IMG/VR virus record: IMGVR_UViG_3300005534_000003
Location: 1-50,649 of that record
Direction: 5' to 3' (one strand)
Length of the DNA: 50,649 nt
DNA from: a virus
Shown here one piece after another: positions 28,549-35,671 of this stretch (its first letter is position 1; every line of letters starts with the position of its first letter). Under the pieces are notes generated by a model. It did not search any database and was not told where the DNA came from. It saw nothing but the letters and a program-made list of their open reading frames with translations. Made by a program: the position numbers and the translations under genes.

Positions 28549-28854
28549 ATGAAAAAGGCTAAGACACTTGAAATGAAACTCCGTTCAGCGATTCGTTTGA
28601 TTTGGTCACGGAGTGCAGAACGACGAGCCATTATAAAAGCCGCTACAACAGAAGATGGTTTATTTGTTTGTCCAATATGTGCACGCGAAATGTATATTCA
28701 AATGGCTGAAGTTGACCACGAACCTCCACTTGGAACATTCAATGACTGGCGCGACATCAAAAGTTTCATCGAGCGCATGTTTTTTGGACCGCAACGCGCT
28801 ATTTGCAAACTTTGTCATAAGCGTAAAACGGCAGAACAACGGAGGAAAAGATGA
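28549..28854 (+). CDS. HNH-family nuclease-like protein, 101 residues
   Basis: Begins directly after the preceding stop. CPICAREMYIQMAEVDHEPP, then FFGPQRAICKLCHKRKTAE, gives two C-x2-C pairs around E-V-D-H, the HNH core with catalytic His. N-terminal 35 residues are a basic helix. It is less like a homing nuclease than the other HNH proteins and may act in DNA processing beside the polymerase. Confidence 0.7.
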   Translation: MKKAKTLEMKLRSAIRLIWSRSAERRAIIKAATTEDGLFVCPICAREMYIQMAEVDHEPPLGTFNDWRDIKSFIERMFFGPQRAICKLCHKRKTAEQRRKR

Positions 28855-28997
28855 TTATATTTGAGCTAAATACCGATAGTGGATTTACGCGAAATGTTAT
28901 TTGGCTTGGAAGCACTATTTTAACAGATAATGATAAGTATGAGCAAGATGGAATATATGAACAACTTACCGCGCACGAGATTTTCCTCGATGAATAG
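28851..28997 (+). CDS. Small hypothetical protein, 48 residues
   Basis: ATGA overlap with the HNH gene and GGAGG upstream. Acidic, with strands MIIFELNTDSGFTRNVIWLG and an acidic helix. No family recognised. Confidence 0.5.
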   Translation: MIIFELNTDSGFTRNVIWLGSTILTDNDKYEQDGIYEQLTAHEIFLDE

Positions 28998-29151
28998 ACC
29001 GTCGGAGCTTGACATAGCCCAAATGAAGTTCGAGCTACGCCAGATGTACAAGCATCTTGGCTTCGAGGGATCAATTCAGGTCCTTTATGAGTTCATGGTA
29101 AGCGCACATCTGCTCGCGGAAGTCATACAGGAAGAAAGGAGCAAGGAATGA
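28990..29151 (+). CDS. Small helical protein, 53 residues
   Basis: ATG at 28990 overlaps the preceding stop by eight bases and has no ribosome site of its own. Helical with alternating charges (ELDIAQMKFELRQMYKHLG; LYEFMVSAHLLAEVIQEER). Coupled at the end as ATGA. Function unknown. Confidence 0.5.
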   Translation: MNRPSELDIAQMKFELRQMYKHLGFEGSIQVLYEFMVSAHLLAEVIQEERSKE

Positions 29152-29435
29152 CCAAAGCACAGACAAAGACACGCGTATGGACGATCACTTGTCCACAATG
29201 CAAAGTAGAATTCTTTAGCCGTGCCCGCCATGACTATAGACTATGCGGATGTCCCGCTCAGACTATGGTGAATGGTGGCTTTAGCGGTTACGTGCGGTAC
29301 GGAGGACAAGATGTCACTCTTCTCAAAGCGTCCTTCCGCTACCGCTTCGTCAAAGCATCAAAGCAGGAATTATATGACGATTGGAACAGAATGCAAAATA
29401 GATTCGGCGTTATAAGCAAAAAGGGAGCCAAATAA
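29148..29435 (+). CDS. Conserved-type zinc-ribbon phage protein, 95 residues
   Basis: TCPQCKVEFFSRARHDYRLC, then GCPAQTMVNGGFSGYVRYGG, reads as a zinc ribbon; ELYDDWNRMQNRFGVI closes it. From memory, similar proteins (CPQC, CGC, then RYGG and ELYDDWN) are common in phages. Ends as TAATG. Function unknown. Confidence 0.7.
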   Translation: MTKAQTKTRVWTITCPQCKVEFFSRARHDYRLCGCPAQTMVNGGFSGYVRYGGQDVTLLKASFRYRFVKASKQELYDDWNRMQNRFGVISKKGAK

Positions 29436-30190
29436 TGGCAAATCTTCGAGTGCTGGTATTCGACATAGAAACAGCCCCTATGACGGCCTACATTTGGGCG
29501 TTAAAGGACCAATATGTTGATGTCAAGCAATTGAAAACCGACTGGTATGTCTTAGCATGGGGCGCAAAGTGGCTCGGTGATCCGCCGTCGAAGGTTATCT
29601 ATCGAGATCAGCGAAATGCTGCGAAAATAGAGAATGACAAGCCTTTGCTTCTTGAGCTTTGGAAGTTATTGGATGAGGCTGACGTTGTTATCACACAAAA
29701 TGGCGAGAAGTTTGATAGTCCTCGCCTCAATGCTCGTTTCATGTTGCACGGGATGAAGCCCCCACGTCCTTATAGGCACATAGATACGTTTAGGCTCGTC
29801 AAAAAGGTCGCTGCCTTTACTTCCAATGGCCTTGAGTATTTGACGAAGAAATTCTGTGTTAAATATAAGAAGTTATCGCACAAGAAGTTTCCTGGTTTGT
29901 CATTGTGGACGGAATGTATTGCGGGAAATAAGCGAGCTTGGGAGGAAATGAAACGTTACAATATCCATGACGTTCTTTCCACTGAAGAATTCTACATGAA
30001 GATACGGGCATGGGCTCCTGAGTCTATGCCTACGCCTTTCCTTGCAGAAAAGGTTTCTATCTTGTGCAAAACCTGCGGTGACAAGGGACATATGACTAAG
30101 CAGGGCTTTTCTGTGAAAAATAAGTTCAAGTATCAACAATGGCAATGCCAAACTTGTGGCAAGTGGGCCACGGGTGATAGAATTAAATGA
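29435..30190 (+). CDS. DnaQ-like 3'-5' exonuclease with C-terminal zinc ribbon
   Basis: 251 residues. RNase H-like exonuclease: VFDIETAP (Asp10, Glu12), VVITQNGEKFDSPRLNARF (second Asp), YRHIDTFRLVK and YNIHDVLSTEEFY (His/Asp). Residues about 211-245 hold CKTCGDKGHM and CQTCGKWA, a zinc ribbon. Probably trims DNA or RNA ends. The DNA polymerase has its own exonuclease domain, so this one likely acts separately. Confidence 0.8.
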   Translation: MANLRVLVFDIETAPMTAYIWALKDQYVDVKQLKTDWYVLAWGAKWLGDPPSKVIYRDQRNAAKIENDKPLLLELWKLLDEADVVITQNGEKFDSPRLNARFMLHGMKPPRPYRHIDTFRLVKKVAAFTSNGLEYLTKKFCVKYKKLSHKKFPGLSLWTECIAGNKRAWEEMKRYNIHDVLSTEEFYMKIRAWAPESMPTPFLAEKVSILCKTCGDKGHMTKQGFSVKNKFKYQQWQCQTCGKWATGDRIK

Positions 30191-30360
30191 GTGTCTACGA
30201 GATCATTACGACCCTCACAGAATTATATATTGCCGGTATCTTGACGGCGGAGTATTTTTGGGGTCGCTCGGATACTGACATGAAAAATGAAGCCAAAAGA
30301 AAGAGAAAGTTTCGAGAGAAGCACAACTTCGAGCGATTGACAACGGGGGAAGGAAAATGA
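30187..30360 (+). CDS. Small protein with hydrophobic N-terminus, 57 residues
   Basis: ATGA overlaps at both ends. A hydrophobic helix (YEIITTLTELYIAGILTAEYF) followed by a very basic helix (KNEAKRKRKFREKHNFE). Possibly peripheral or membrane-anchored. Function unknown. Confidence 0.5.
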   Translation: MSVYEIITTLTELYIAGILTAEYFWGRSDTDMKNEAKRKRKFREKHNFERLTTGEGK

Positions 30361-30458
30361 GCGATAACATCATTATGTTAGGAGTAGTTATTATATACGC
30401 GGGCATCGCGGGTATTGGGACAGCACTCGTGTGGCTTTGTATTTGGTTGATGTTTTAG
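30357..30458 (+). CDS. Single-helix membrane peptide, 33 residues
   Basis: ATG overlaps the preceding stop, with GGGGGAAGG upstream. Almost entirely hydrophobic (VVIIYAGIAGIGTALVWLCI). Similar in style to the 39-residue membrane protein at 33005. Confidence 0.45.
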   Translation: MSDNIIMLGVVIIYAGIAGIGTALVWLCIWLMF

Positions 30459-30466
30459 GAGGGACT

Positions 30467-30676
30467 ATGGTGCAAGAAGGTTTCCTCACAAATATTCGTA
30501 CCGCTGAGTTATTTTTTCGTGTTTGCCGACGATATCATATCGAGGCGGAAAAAGATCGCATTTTGCTATTGCGAGAATTGACAAAGCGACATAAAGCAAA
30601 GTATGTACGAGACGTGAGTCCATTGTTGTCCGGCAAGAAAGTCCTGAAAATAGGATTTAAGCCAAAGGAGAAGTAA
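30467..30676 (+). CDS. Basic helical protein, 69 residues
   Basis: ATG at 30467 after AGGAGGG. Helical and basic (AELFFRVCRRYHIEAEKDRI; LRELTKRHKAKYVRD) with a Lys-rich C-terminus. No family recognised. Immediately precedes the protease gene. Confidence 0.55.
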   Translation: MVQEGFLTNIRTAELFFRVCRRYHIEAEKDRILLLRELTKRHKAKYVRDVSPLLSGKKVLKIGFKPKEK

Positions 30677-31408
30677 ATGAAACGAACCATTAGAACGTGC
30701 GCCATTCTCATCCTGCTTGGCCTTGGAATCTACGGATACAAGAAAAATCGTATACCGGAAATCAGAGCTAAAATGCCTACCACGCGTTATCACGGCTATG
30801 AAATAAACCGCGCGGCCATCGCTAGAACCAAGGCTTTCACTGTCCTTATAAGCAATGAGGGCATTGGTGGTGTTGGTCGTGGTACCGGCATCCTCATTGA
30901 CGCTACGCATGTTCTCACATGCGCTCATATGGTACGAAGTCCGCAGGATGACTTGTGGATTTTCCCCTTTCCTGTAGGTGTCGTGGCTAAAGGAAAACCT
31001 GTATTCGTCGGTAAGTCGGTGGACCTTGCCATCCTTGAACTTGACAAATCCATTGATCTGGAACATTATGCGACATTTCAAGAGGAGCACTATGATGGGG
31101 AACCCATAACGATCATCGGTAACACAAAAGGCTTGATGATGTGGTTTGTGAGTTTCGGTATCATTAGCGGCAGCCAAGAAAACTACTTGCTAACCGATGG
31201 TACACTTTACGGTGGCAATAGTGGAGGCCCGTGGATCAACGAGAAAGGCGAAGTGTTGGCTTTGACCGATTGGACGCTTGTTTACAATGGGGTTGAGAGC
31301 GGCATTCATGGTGGTGTGTCGGCTAAGACAATCAATGAGTTTCTAGGCGTATGGAAGAATCCAATGGTGGGGATGTTGTTGAAAATTCTTAGTGGAGGTG
31401 GCAAGTGA
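30677..31408 (+). CDS. Trypsin-like serine protease, membrane-anchored or secreted
   Basis: 243 residues. An N-terminal hydrophobic segment (TIRTCAILILLGLGIYGY) acts as signal or anchor. Chymotrypsin-fold triad: His84 in TCAHMV, Asp116 in VDLAIL, Ser182 in GGNSGGP, with the oxyanion Gly before it and the strand GVGRGTGILI ahead of the His. No PDZ domain follows. It would cleave proteins in the host envelope or outside the cell, or mature other exported phage proteins. ATG follows GGAGAAGTAA. Confidence 0.8.
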   Translation: MKRTIRTCAILILLGLGIYGYKKNRIPEIRAKMPTTRYHGYEINRAAIARTKAFTVLISNEGIGGVGRGTGILIDATHVLTCAHMVRSPQDDLWIFPFPVGVVAKGKPVFVGKSVDLAILELDKSIDLEHYATFQEEHYDGEPITIIGNTKGLMMWFVSFGIISGSQENYLLTDGTLYGGNSGGPWINEKGEVLALTDWTLVYNGVESGIHGGVSAKTINEFLGVWKNPMVGMLLKILSGGGK

Positions 31409-31596
31409 GACGATTCATTAGTTTGGGCTTGTTGCTTTCCTTGATTCTCTTCCCTCTTTTCGCATATACCTACATAAAGGGATGCCAAGATGGCGTAGCA
31501 CGGTACAAAAGAAGCAAGAACTTCATGCTCACGCTCTATAGTATGTATAGATATGGTTTAAATGATGGTTGTACCGATAAGGCCCTTTGCAAATGA
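31405..31596 (+). CDS. Small exported or membrane protein, 63 residues (GTG start)
   Basis: GTGA overlap with the protease gene and GGAGGTGG upstream. Signal-anchor (FISLGLLLSLILFPLFAYTY), then a basic segment and Cys residues in GCQDG and DGCTDKALCK. Translational coupling makes it a possible partner or substrate of the protease. Confidence 0.55.
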   Translation: MRRFISLGLLLSLILFPLFAYTYIKGCQDGVARYKRSKNFMLTLYSMYRYGLNDGCTDKALCK

Positions 31597-31748
31597 ACGA
31601 TTGGTTCATTTGCGAGGATTGCGGTGGCTCGGGCTGTACGAATAGGGGCTTAATTTTGGATGTGTGCCGAAATTGTGGTGGAATGGGACGGCGACAGAGG
31701 AGAACTCTCGATGAAAAAAGCAATAATGTGGATAGTCAACTATCTTAA
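31593..31748 (+). CDS. DnaJ-type zinc-knuckle mini-protein, 51 residues
   Basis: ATGA overlap with the preceding gene. CEDCGGSGC and CRNCGGMG are two C-x2-C-G-G-x-G elements as in the DnaJ central zinc finger; a polar tail follows that overlaps the next gene by 38 bases. It could bind unfolded protein or nucleic acid. Confidence 0.55.
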   Translation: MNDWFICEDCGGSGCTNRGLILDVCRNCGGMGRRQRRTLDEKSNNVDSQLS

Positions 31749-32955
31749 AGTCGGATTGGCGTGGTTGTTGGACTTCGTGAATTGGGCCTACGATCCCTTC
31801 AAGGAATTCACTCGGCCCGACGATATTAAATACGCCGAGAGATTGAACGAGAAGGAAGCCAAGTTCTCTATGGATATGGAGCGTTTTTGGTGGCCCGCTC
31901 GCAAGGTCTATCTCTACACTCTCCCAGGCAACTCCGGCGATCAATGCCTTCATCATGGCATCTATACCGCTATGACAGCCTGCAAGTATGCCGTTACGAA
32001 GGACGAGATTACTCTTAGCAAACTAAAGGATTGCGCTTTGGGGCTTAGGATGCACCAAGTGTCGGATTCTGGTGACGAGATTCGTCTCATTCGTGGCTGG
32101 CGTTCCGACGCGACGTACGAGGACAACGTTTCCAACGATCAAGCATCCGGCCATGTCCTGGGTATCTACTTCCTTTGGAAATATGGCGACATTTTGTCGC
32201 GAAATATGTCGCGAGGACTTATTGTCGGGTTAGCAAATGAATTGCTCGCTCACGATAATTGTTTCGTGAATGCCGATGAGACTCCGACACCATTCGGGAA
32301 ATTGGTGGATGGTTATCTAACAGACCCCCTTAACTTGACCCTTTGCTTGGTAATATACAAGTTGGCGCACGAGATGACGGATGATGTCCGCTATGAAGTG
32401 GCCTATAACGACATCTTGTCATTATACAAGCCGCTCATTCCCTATGCGAATCTCAAGCTCTGGTGGTGGAAGCAGGACTCCTGCGCCGTGCGAGCCGCCA
32501 TCCACTACACTATTCTTTGTGATTTGGAGAAAGATCATGACACACAACGAATGTATTTGAGGGGCCTTCTTCGCACATGGCGGATGGAACGAAAGACGGC
32601 CAATCCACTCGTCTACTTTCTCATGCGACGGATTTGCTTGTATGATCCAGCTTATGAGGACCGTATAAGGAGACATTTACGTGAAATGACGCTTGAAGAC
32701 AAAGGAAGCAACATTGAACGAATCAATTCTACTCGTGCGGGAGTAGAATCATTCAAGTGGGGAAATTACTTACGCTCGCGCCAACCACTCGCCTTATGGC
32801 GCATGGGTGCCCAGGATTCATTTTGGCTTCGTAATTTGTCGTCAGTAGACGATTGGGTAGGAAATAAAGTGCCCGATACGCAATACAACGGCGGAGATTT
32901 TTTAATTGCCTACTGGGGACTTCGATCCCTTGGAATTATTGGGAGTGCGGAATGA
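31711..32955 (+). CDS. Large helical protein, possible alpha-toroid enzyme
   Basis: 414 residues from ATG 31711, after AGAGGAG; a start at 31660 lacks a ribosome site. An N-terminal hydrophobic helix (AIMWIVNYLKVGLAWLLDFV) is followed by helix pairs with Gly/His/Asp-rich turns: GDQCLHHGIYTAMTACKYA, DNVSNDQASGHVLGIYFLW, and WGNYLRSRQPLALWRMG ending YNGGDFLIAYWGL. The repeated helical hairpins and the conserved-looking DQ and GH sites recall six-hairpin glycosidase-like folds. Activity and substrate are unknown. It is the largest unassigned early gene. Confidence 0.5.
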   Translation: MKKAIMWIVNYLKVGLAWLLDFVNWAYDPFKEFTRPDDIKYAERLNEKEAKFSMDMERFWWPARKVYLYTLPGNSGDQCLHHGIYTAMTACKYAVTKDEITLSKLKDCALGLRMHQVSDSGDEIRLIRGWRSDATYEDNVSNDQASGHVLGIYFLWKYGDILSRNMSRGLIVGLANELLAHDNCFVNADETPTPFGKLVDGYLTDPLNLTLCLVIYKLAHEMTDDVRYEVAYNDILSLYKPLIPYANLKLWWWKQDSCAVRAAIHYTILCDLEKDHDTQRMYLRGLLRTWRMERKTANPLVYFLMRRICLYDPAYEDRIRRHLREMTLEDKGSNIERINSTRAGVESFKWGNYLRSRQPLALWRMGAQDSFWLRNLSSVDDWVGNKVPDTQYNGGDFLIAYWGLRSLGIIGSAE

Positions 32956-33008
32956 ATTGCGAGGGGTGTGGATTGCCAGGAGAGGCATGCCACTGTTTGC
33001 AATTATGA
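32952..33008 (+). CDS. Micro-protein, 18 residues, Cys-rich
   Basis: MNCEGCGLPGEACHCLQL, with ATGA overlaps at both ends. C-x2-C and C-x-C could bind one metal ion. It may be a true peptide or a coupling device between genes. Confidence 0.35.
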   Translation: MNCEGCGLPGEACHCLQL

Positions 33009-33124
33009 AATTAGGTAAGTTAGTTGTTATGGTGGGAATATTTGTTTTATTGGCGTGGTTTTCTTTTTGGTTACATCATTCTATAATTTCTATAAATTGG
33101 GGGCCGTTCTTTAAAGCGGATTGA
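33005..33124 (+). CDS. Single-helix membrane protein, 39 residues
   Basis: Starts in the micro-protein's stop. A long hydrophobic helix (KLVVMVGIFVLLAWFSFWLH), then a short polar end. Last gene of the rightward unit; its final 49 bases overlap the end of the leftward DUF5675 gene. Confidence 0.5.
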   Translation: MKLGKLVVMVGIFVLLAWFSFWLHHSIISINWGPFFKAD

Positions 33125-33423
33125 ATCAATGGAAACAAACGATCAAATGCCTCCCTCGATTCCTCTAATGTGTCTCCTGTGCGTTGATCCCCGAGAATTA
33201 TACAACCCTTACTATCTTGGAAAACATTCCCGCAATGTATTTCTATCTCACTTCTGTTCGGAACATCTTTTAGAATTGGTACAAGATGTCCTGCATGAGG
33301 TGAGTCATAGAGGTCTAGGCCATATTGTCCCGCTGGAATTGATAAAGCCCGATTCTCCAGCGTAAAACAAAAGCGTTCTCCCCTAAAGTCCATATCTCCA
33401 ACCAGACTGCTTGTCGTCGACAT
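33076..33423 (-). CDS. DUF5675-like protein
   Basis: From ATG 33423, 115 residues; a shorter ATG is at 33393. Family features: FCFTLEN, SIPAGQYGLDLYDSP, PILKDVPNRSEIEIHCGN and SKGCIILGDQ. The family's first strand (LLRVRR) is also encoded in this frame upstream of the ATG, within the preceding zinc-protein gene, so the true start may be a TTG at 33477 or another unusual signal. Such genes often lie with phage lysis genes; an envelope role is possible. Its stop overlaps the convergent gene. Confidence 0.6.
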   Translation of the reverse strand: MSTTSSLVGDMDFRGERFCFTLENRALSIPAGQYGLDLYDSPHAGHLVPILKDVPNRSEIEIHCGNVFQDSKGCIILGDQRTGDTLEESREAFDRLFPLIQSALKNGPQFIEIIE

Positions 33424-33601
33424 CGATAGGTTTCTTCGTACTCTTAGGAGCGGGCTTGTCGCACTCGTGGATGTCAAGATTGAAGCTGCAACGTTCTCGG
33501 GGGCACTTGGTGATGCGCCACCACTGTTTTGTTTTTGCATCGTGCTCGAAGATTGCAATAGGTTCAATAGAGAGGTTGCAACCTGGACAAATAATTGCCA
33601 T
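33383..33601 (-). CDS. Zinc-binding-like protein, 72 residues
   Basis: ATG after GGAGGGAAG. CPGCNLSIEPIAIFEHD and TKCPRERCSFNLDIHEC supply five Cys and a His, one zinc site with an aromatic core (KQWWR). A Lys/Pro/Asp-rich tail follows. Overlaps the DUF5675 gene by 41 bases or more. Confidence 0.6.
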   Translation of the reverse strand: MAIICPGCNLSIEPIAIFEHDAKTKQWWRITKCPRERCSFNLDIHECDKPAPKSTKKPIDVDDKQSGWRYGL

Positions 33602-33617
33602 ACACTTCCCTCCATAT

Positions 33618-33791
33618 CTATTTCCCCCAGAGATGAACGTGCTTAATAGCTTCCACGAGAACTGGAGAGCCTAGCACGAACCAAATCATTTTTTTCAGCC
33701 ACTTCAGATCGCCGCGAATTTCGCCAGACTCGATTAAGTGATTTTCCACAGTTTTTTCAAGGCTTGTCAAACGCTTATCGAGGCTTGGCAT
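33618..33791 (-). CDS. XhlA-like haemolysin/holin-associated protein
   Basis: 57 residues. ATG 33791 has AAGGAG at seven bases (ATG 33794 adds one Met). An N-terminal coiled coil (LDKRLTSLEKTVENHLIE) leads through a basic stretch (DLKWLKKM) to one membrane helix (IWFVLGSPVLVEAI). This is the XhlA plan: coiled coil plus a C-terminal membrane segment, acting with holins in lysis. Overlaps the end of the virion gene before it by 17 bases. Confidence 0.65.
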   Translation of the reverse strand: MPSLDKRLTSLEKTVENHLIESGEIRGDLKWLKKMIWFVLGSPVLVEAIKHVHLWGK

Positions 33792-35658
33792 CATAACTCT
33801 CCTTCTTTGTTTTTATAAATGCCTGGAGTTGATCTTTCATGTCGGTGTTAAATTGTCCATCACCTTTCTTGGCCACCACTCCACCTTCTGCCATTTTGGC
33901 AGGATTATTGGCCGGTTGATTTGGTAGACTGTTGGATGATTCTTTAGACACTGGATTATCGGACATTTTCTGTTTTGCCGCTGCGTAGGATGGATCGCGC
34001 TGACTCAACACGAAGTCTGTGATAGCTTGAGACTTTTGCGCTTCACCCGCATTTGTGGCAGTGGCCGCATTCTTTTGAAATGTTGCTTTCCAAGGAGCCA
34101 TCGCCGGATGGTTTACATCTAAACTCGTAGGACTAGTAGGAGTAGATGTAGAAGGTTCAGAATGAACTGGTTTCGTTTCACCCATATTCTGGTGGATAGG
34201 GCCGGTGGCAAGTTGTGCTCCAGCGATAGGTAATGCCCCGGCAATTCCTGGAACTGCTCCCGCCGCTTTTGTTGCAAGGCTTGACATTGCACGAGGATTT
34301 TGTAATGTTGCAGTGGCCGCTCCGATAGCCCAAAGAGGATGGCCCGCGCCTAGAAGACCCATAGAGGTGAGGGCATTGATAGCGGGCTTATCTTGGCCTG
34401 GCATTTGTCCGACAAGCTTTCCGATCATACCAAAGCCTTTGGCCGGAACATTCCCTGCACGTTCGCCGCCTAAAACATCTTTCAATCCATTAACAACGGG
34501 ATAGAGTTTAGAATAATCTGACATAGCGGTTTTTAAATCTTCGGGAAGATTAGGATTTGCCGCCGCTTTGTCAATGATGGTCTTTTGTCCTGCGCTAAGT
34601 TGGCTGTAGACATCCGCCGCTGCTGGATTTTTTACCGCACCATTTTCGAAGGCTGAATTGCCGTAAGATTTCTTTAATTGCTGTAATTGATCGAAGCTCA
34701 CGAAACTCCCTGGTTGCTCCGTGAGGATATCAGGAGCGATCCGTTCAGCCCCATTCCGATTGGCCATAGCTAAGATGTCCGCCGCACCGCGCTTATAAAA
34801 TAGAGCCGCCTTTCGTTCATCTGGATTGGCTAATTGGGAAGCTGCTTGATATTTCGCTTCGAGAGCATCTAGGAGTGGCTTTGTATCGGCGGTCAAGCCC
34901 AAATCTTTAGATTGTGCACCGATTTGCCCGATTTTCTGCCCGGCTTCTTCGTGCAAATTTTTAGCCGCATCAAACATCTCTTGTGTAGAAGCCCCTTCTC
35001 TCACAATACCTTTATCCATGAGCATTTTGCCGGTGTCAATGACCTCTTGTTGGCTCATATTGCCAAGCTCTTTGGACCCCATACCAACGCCCTGGGCCGC
35101 TTTTCGTGCGGCATATTCTTCGATGCCTGGGACGGCCTCTGTGGCCAATCCGGCAAGCTTTTGACCGACGGCTCCCCCTGCCGCGCCTAATCCTGCCCCT
35201 AAAGCCACGTCCCCTACCGCTTTGGCTCCTGAACCCCCGCCAGCAAGCGTATCTATAGCGTTTCCTGCCCCAAATCCGCCCCCAATTACCGCTCCTTGGC
35301 CTGCGGCACCCGCGAGGCTCTCTGGGACGCTAGAACCCCCCGTTACGAGCGCGGGAGCCACTATCCCAGCGGCTTGCCCTGCCACTCTGGCCACGGGATG
35401 ATTGGCCTTGTCGGCGGCCACTTCTTTTTCCAATTCTTGGCGTTCCTGCAAATAGGGTTTGTTTTCCGCCGCTCCGGCAATGGCAGAATAAGCTTGTTCC
35501 CCCAGGGGTATCATACTGGCCGCGCCGCGCCCAGCCGCGCCTAGGGCCGTCGTCTCGTCTACCGGTTCGTCCTGGCCCACGGCGGGGATGCCGCCGATGG
35601 CCGAGAAGTCTATCTTGCCCGTGTGGGCCGGTGTTCCGCCAATTTGTGAAAAGTCCAT
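33775..35658 (-). CDS. Internal virion / DNA-ejection protein with glycine zippers
   Basis: 627 residues. It starts with a duplicated motif, DFSQIGGTPAHTGK then DFSAIGGIPAVG. Residues about 95-170 are Gly/Ala-rich zipper segments (AGQGAVIGGGFGAGNAI; GDVALGAGLGAAGGAVG), as in ejection proteins that enter membranes. A helical middle and a disordered Ser/Thr/Pro part follow, and AEGGVVAKKGDG near the end is shared in style with its neighbours. Its place among podoviral tail genes supports injection with the DNA. Confidence 0.6.
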   Translation of the reverse strand: MDFSQIGGTPAHTGKIDFSAIGGIPAVGQDEPVDETTALGAAGRGAASMIPLGEQAYSAIAGAAENKPYLQERQELEKEVAADKANHPVARVAGQAAGIVAPALVTGGSSVPESLAGAAGQGAVIGGGFGAGNAIDTLAGGGSGAKAVGDVALGAGLGAAGGAVGQKLAGLATEAVPGIEEYAARKAAQGVGMGSKELGNMSQQEVIDTGKMLMDKGIVREGASTQEMFDAAKNLHEEAGQKIGQIGAQSKDLGLTADTKPLLDALEAKYQAASQLANPDERKAALFYKRGAADILAMANRNGAERIAPDILTEQPGSFVSFDQLQQLKKSYGNSAFENGAVKNPAAADVYSQLSAGQKTIIDKAAANPNLPEDLKTAMSDYSKLYPVVNGLKDVLGGERAGNVPAKGFGMIGKLVGQMPGQDKPAINALTSMGLLGAGHPLWAIGAATATLQNPRAMSSLATKAAGAVPGIAGALPIAGAQLATGPIHQNMGETKPVHSEPSTSTPTSPTSLDVNHPAMAPWKATFQKNAATATNAGEAQKSQAITDFVLSQRDPSYAAAKQKMSDNPVSKESSNSLPNQPANNPAKMAEGGVVAKKGDGQFNTDMKDQLQAFIKTKKESYDAKPR

Positions 35659-35671
35659 TTTTAACCCCTAT

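Noticed and set aside
33129-33365. 78-codon + strand frame after the last rightward gene
   Set aside because: No ribosome site, and it is exactly antisense to the DUF5675-like gene, whose family motifs are clear.
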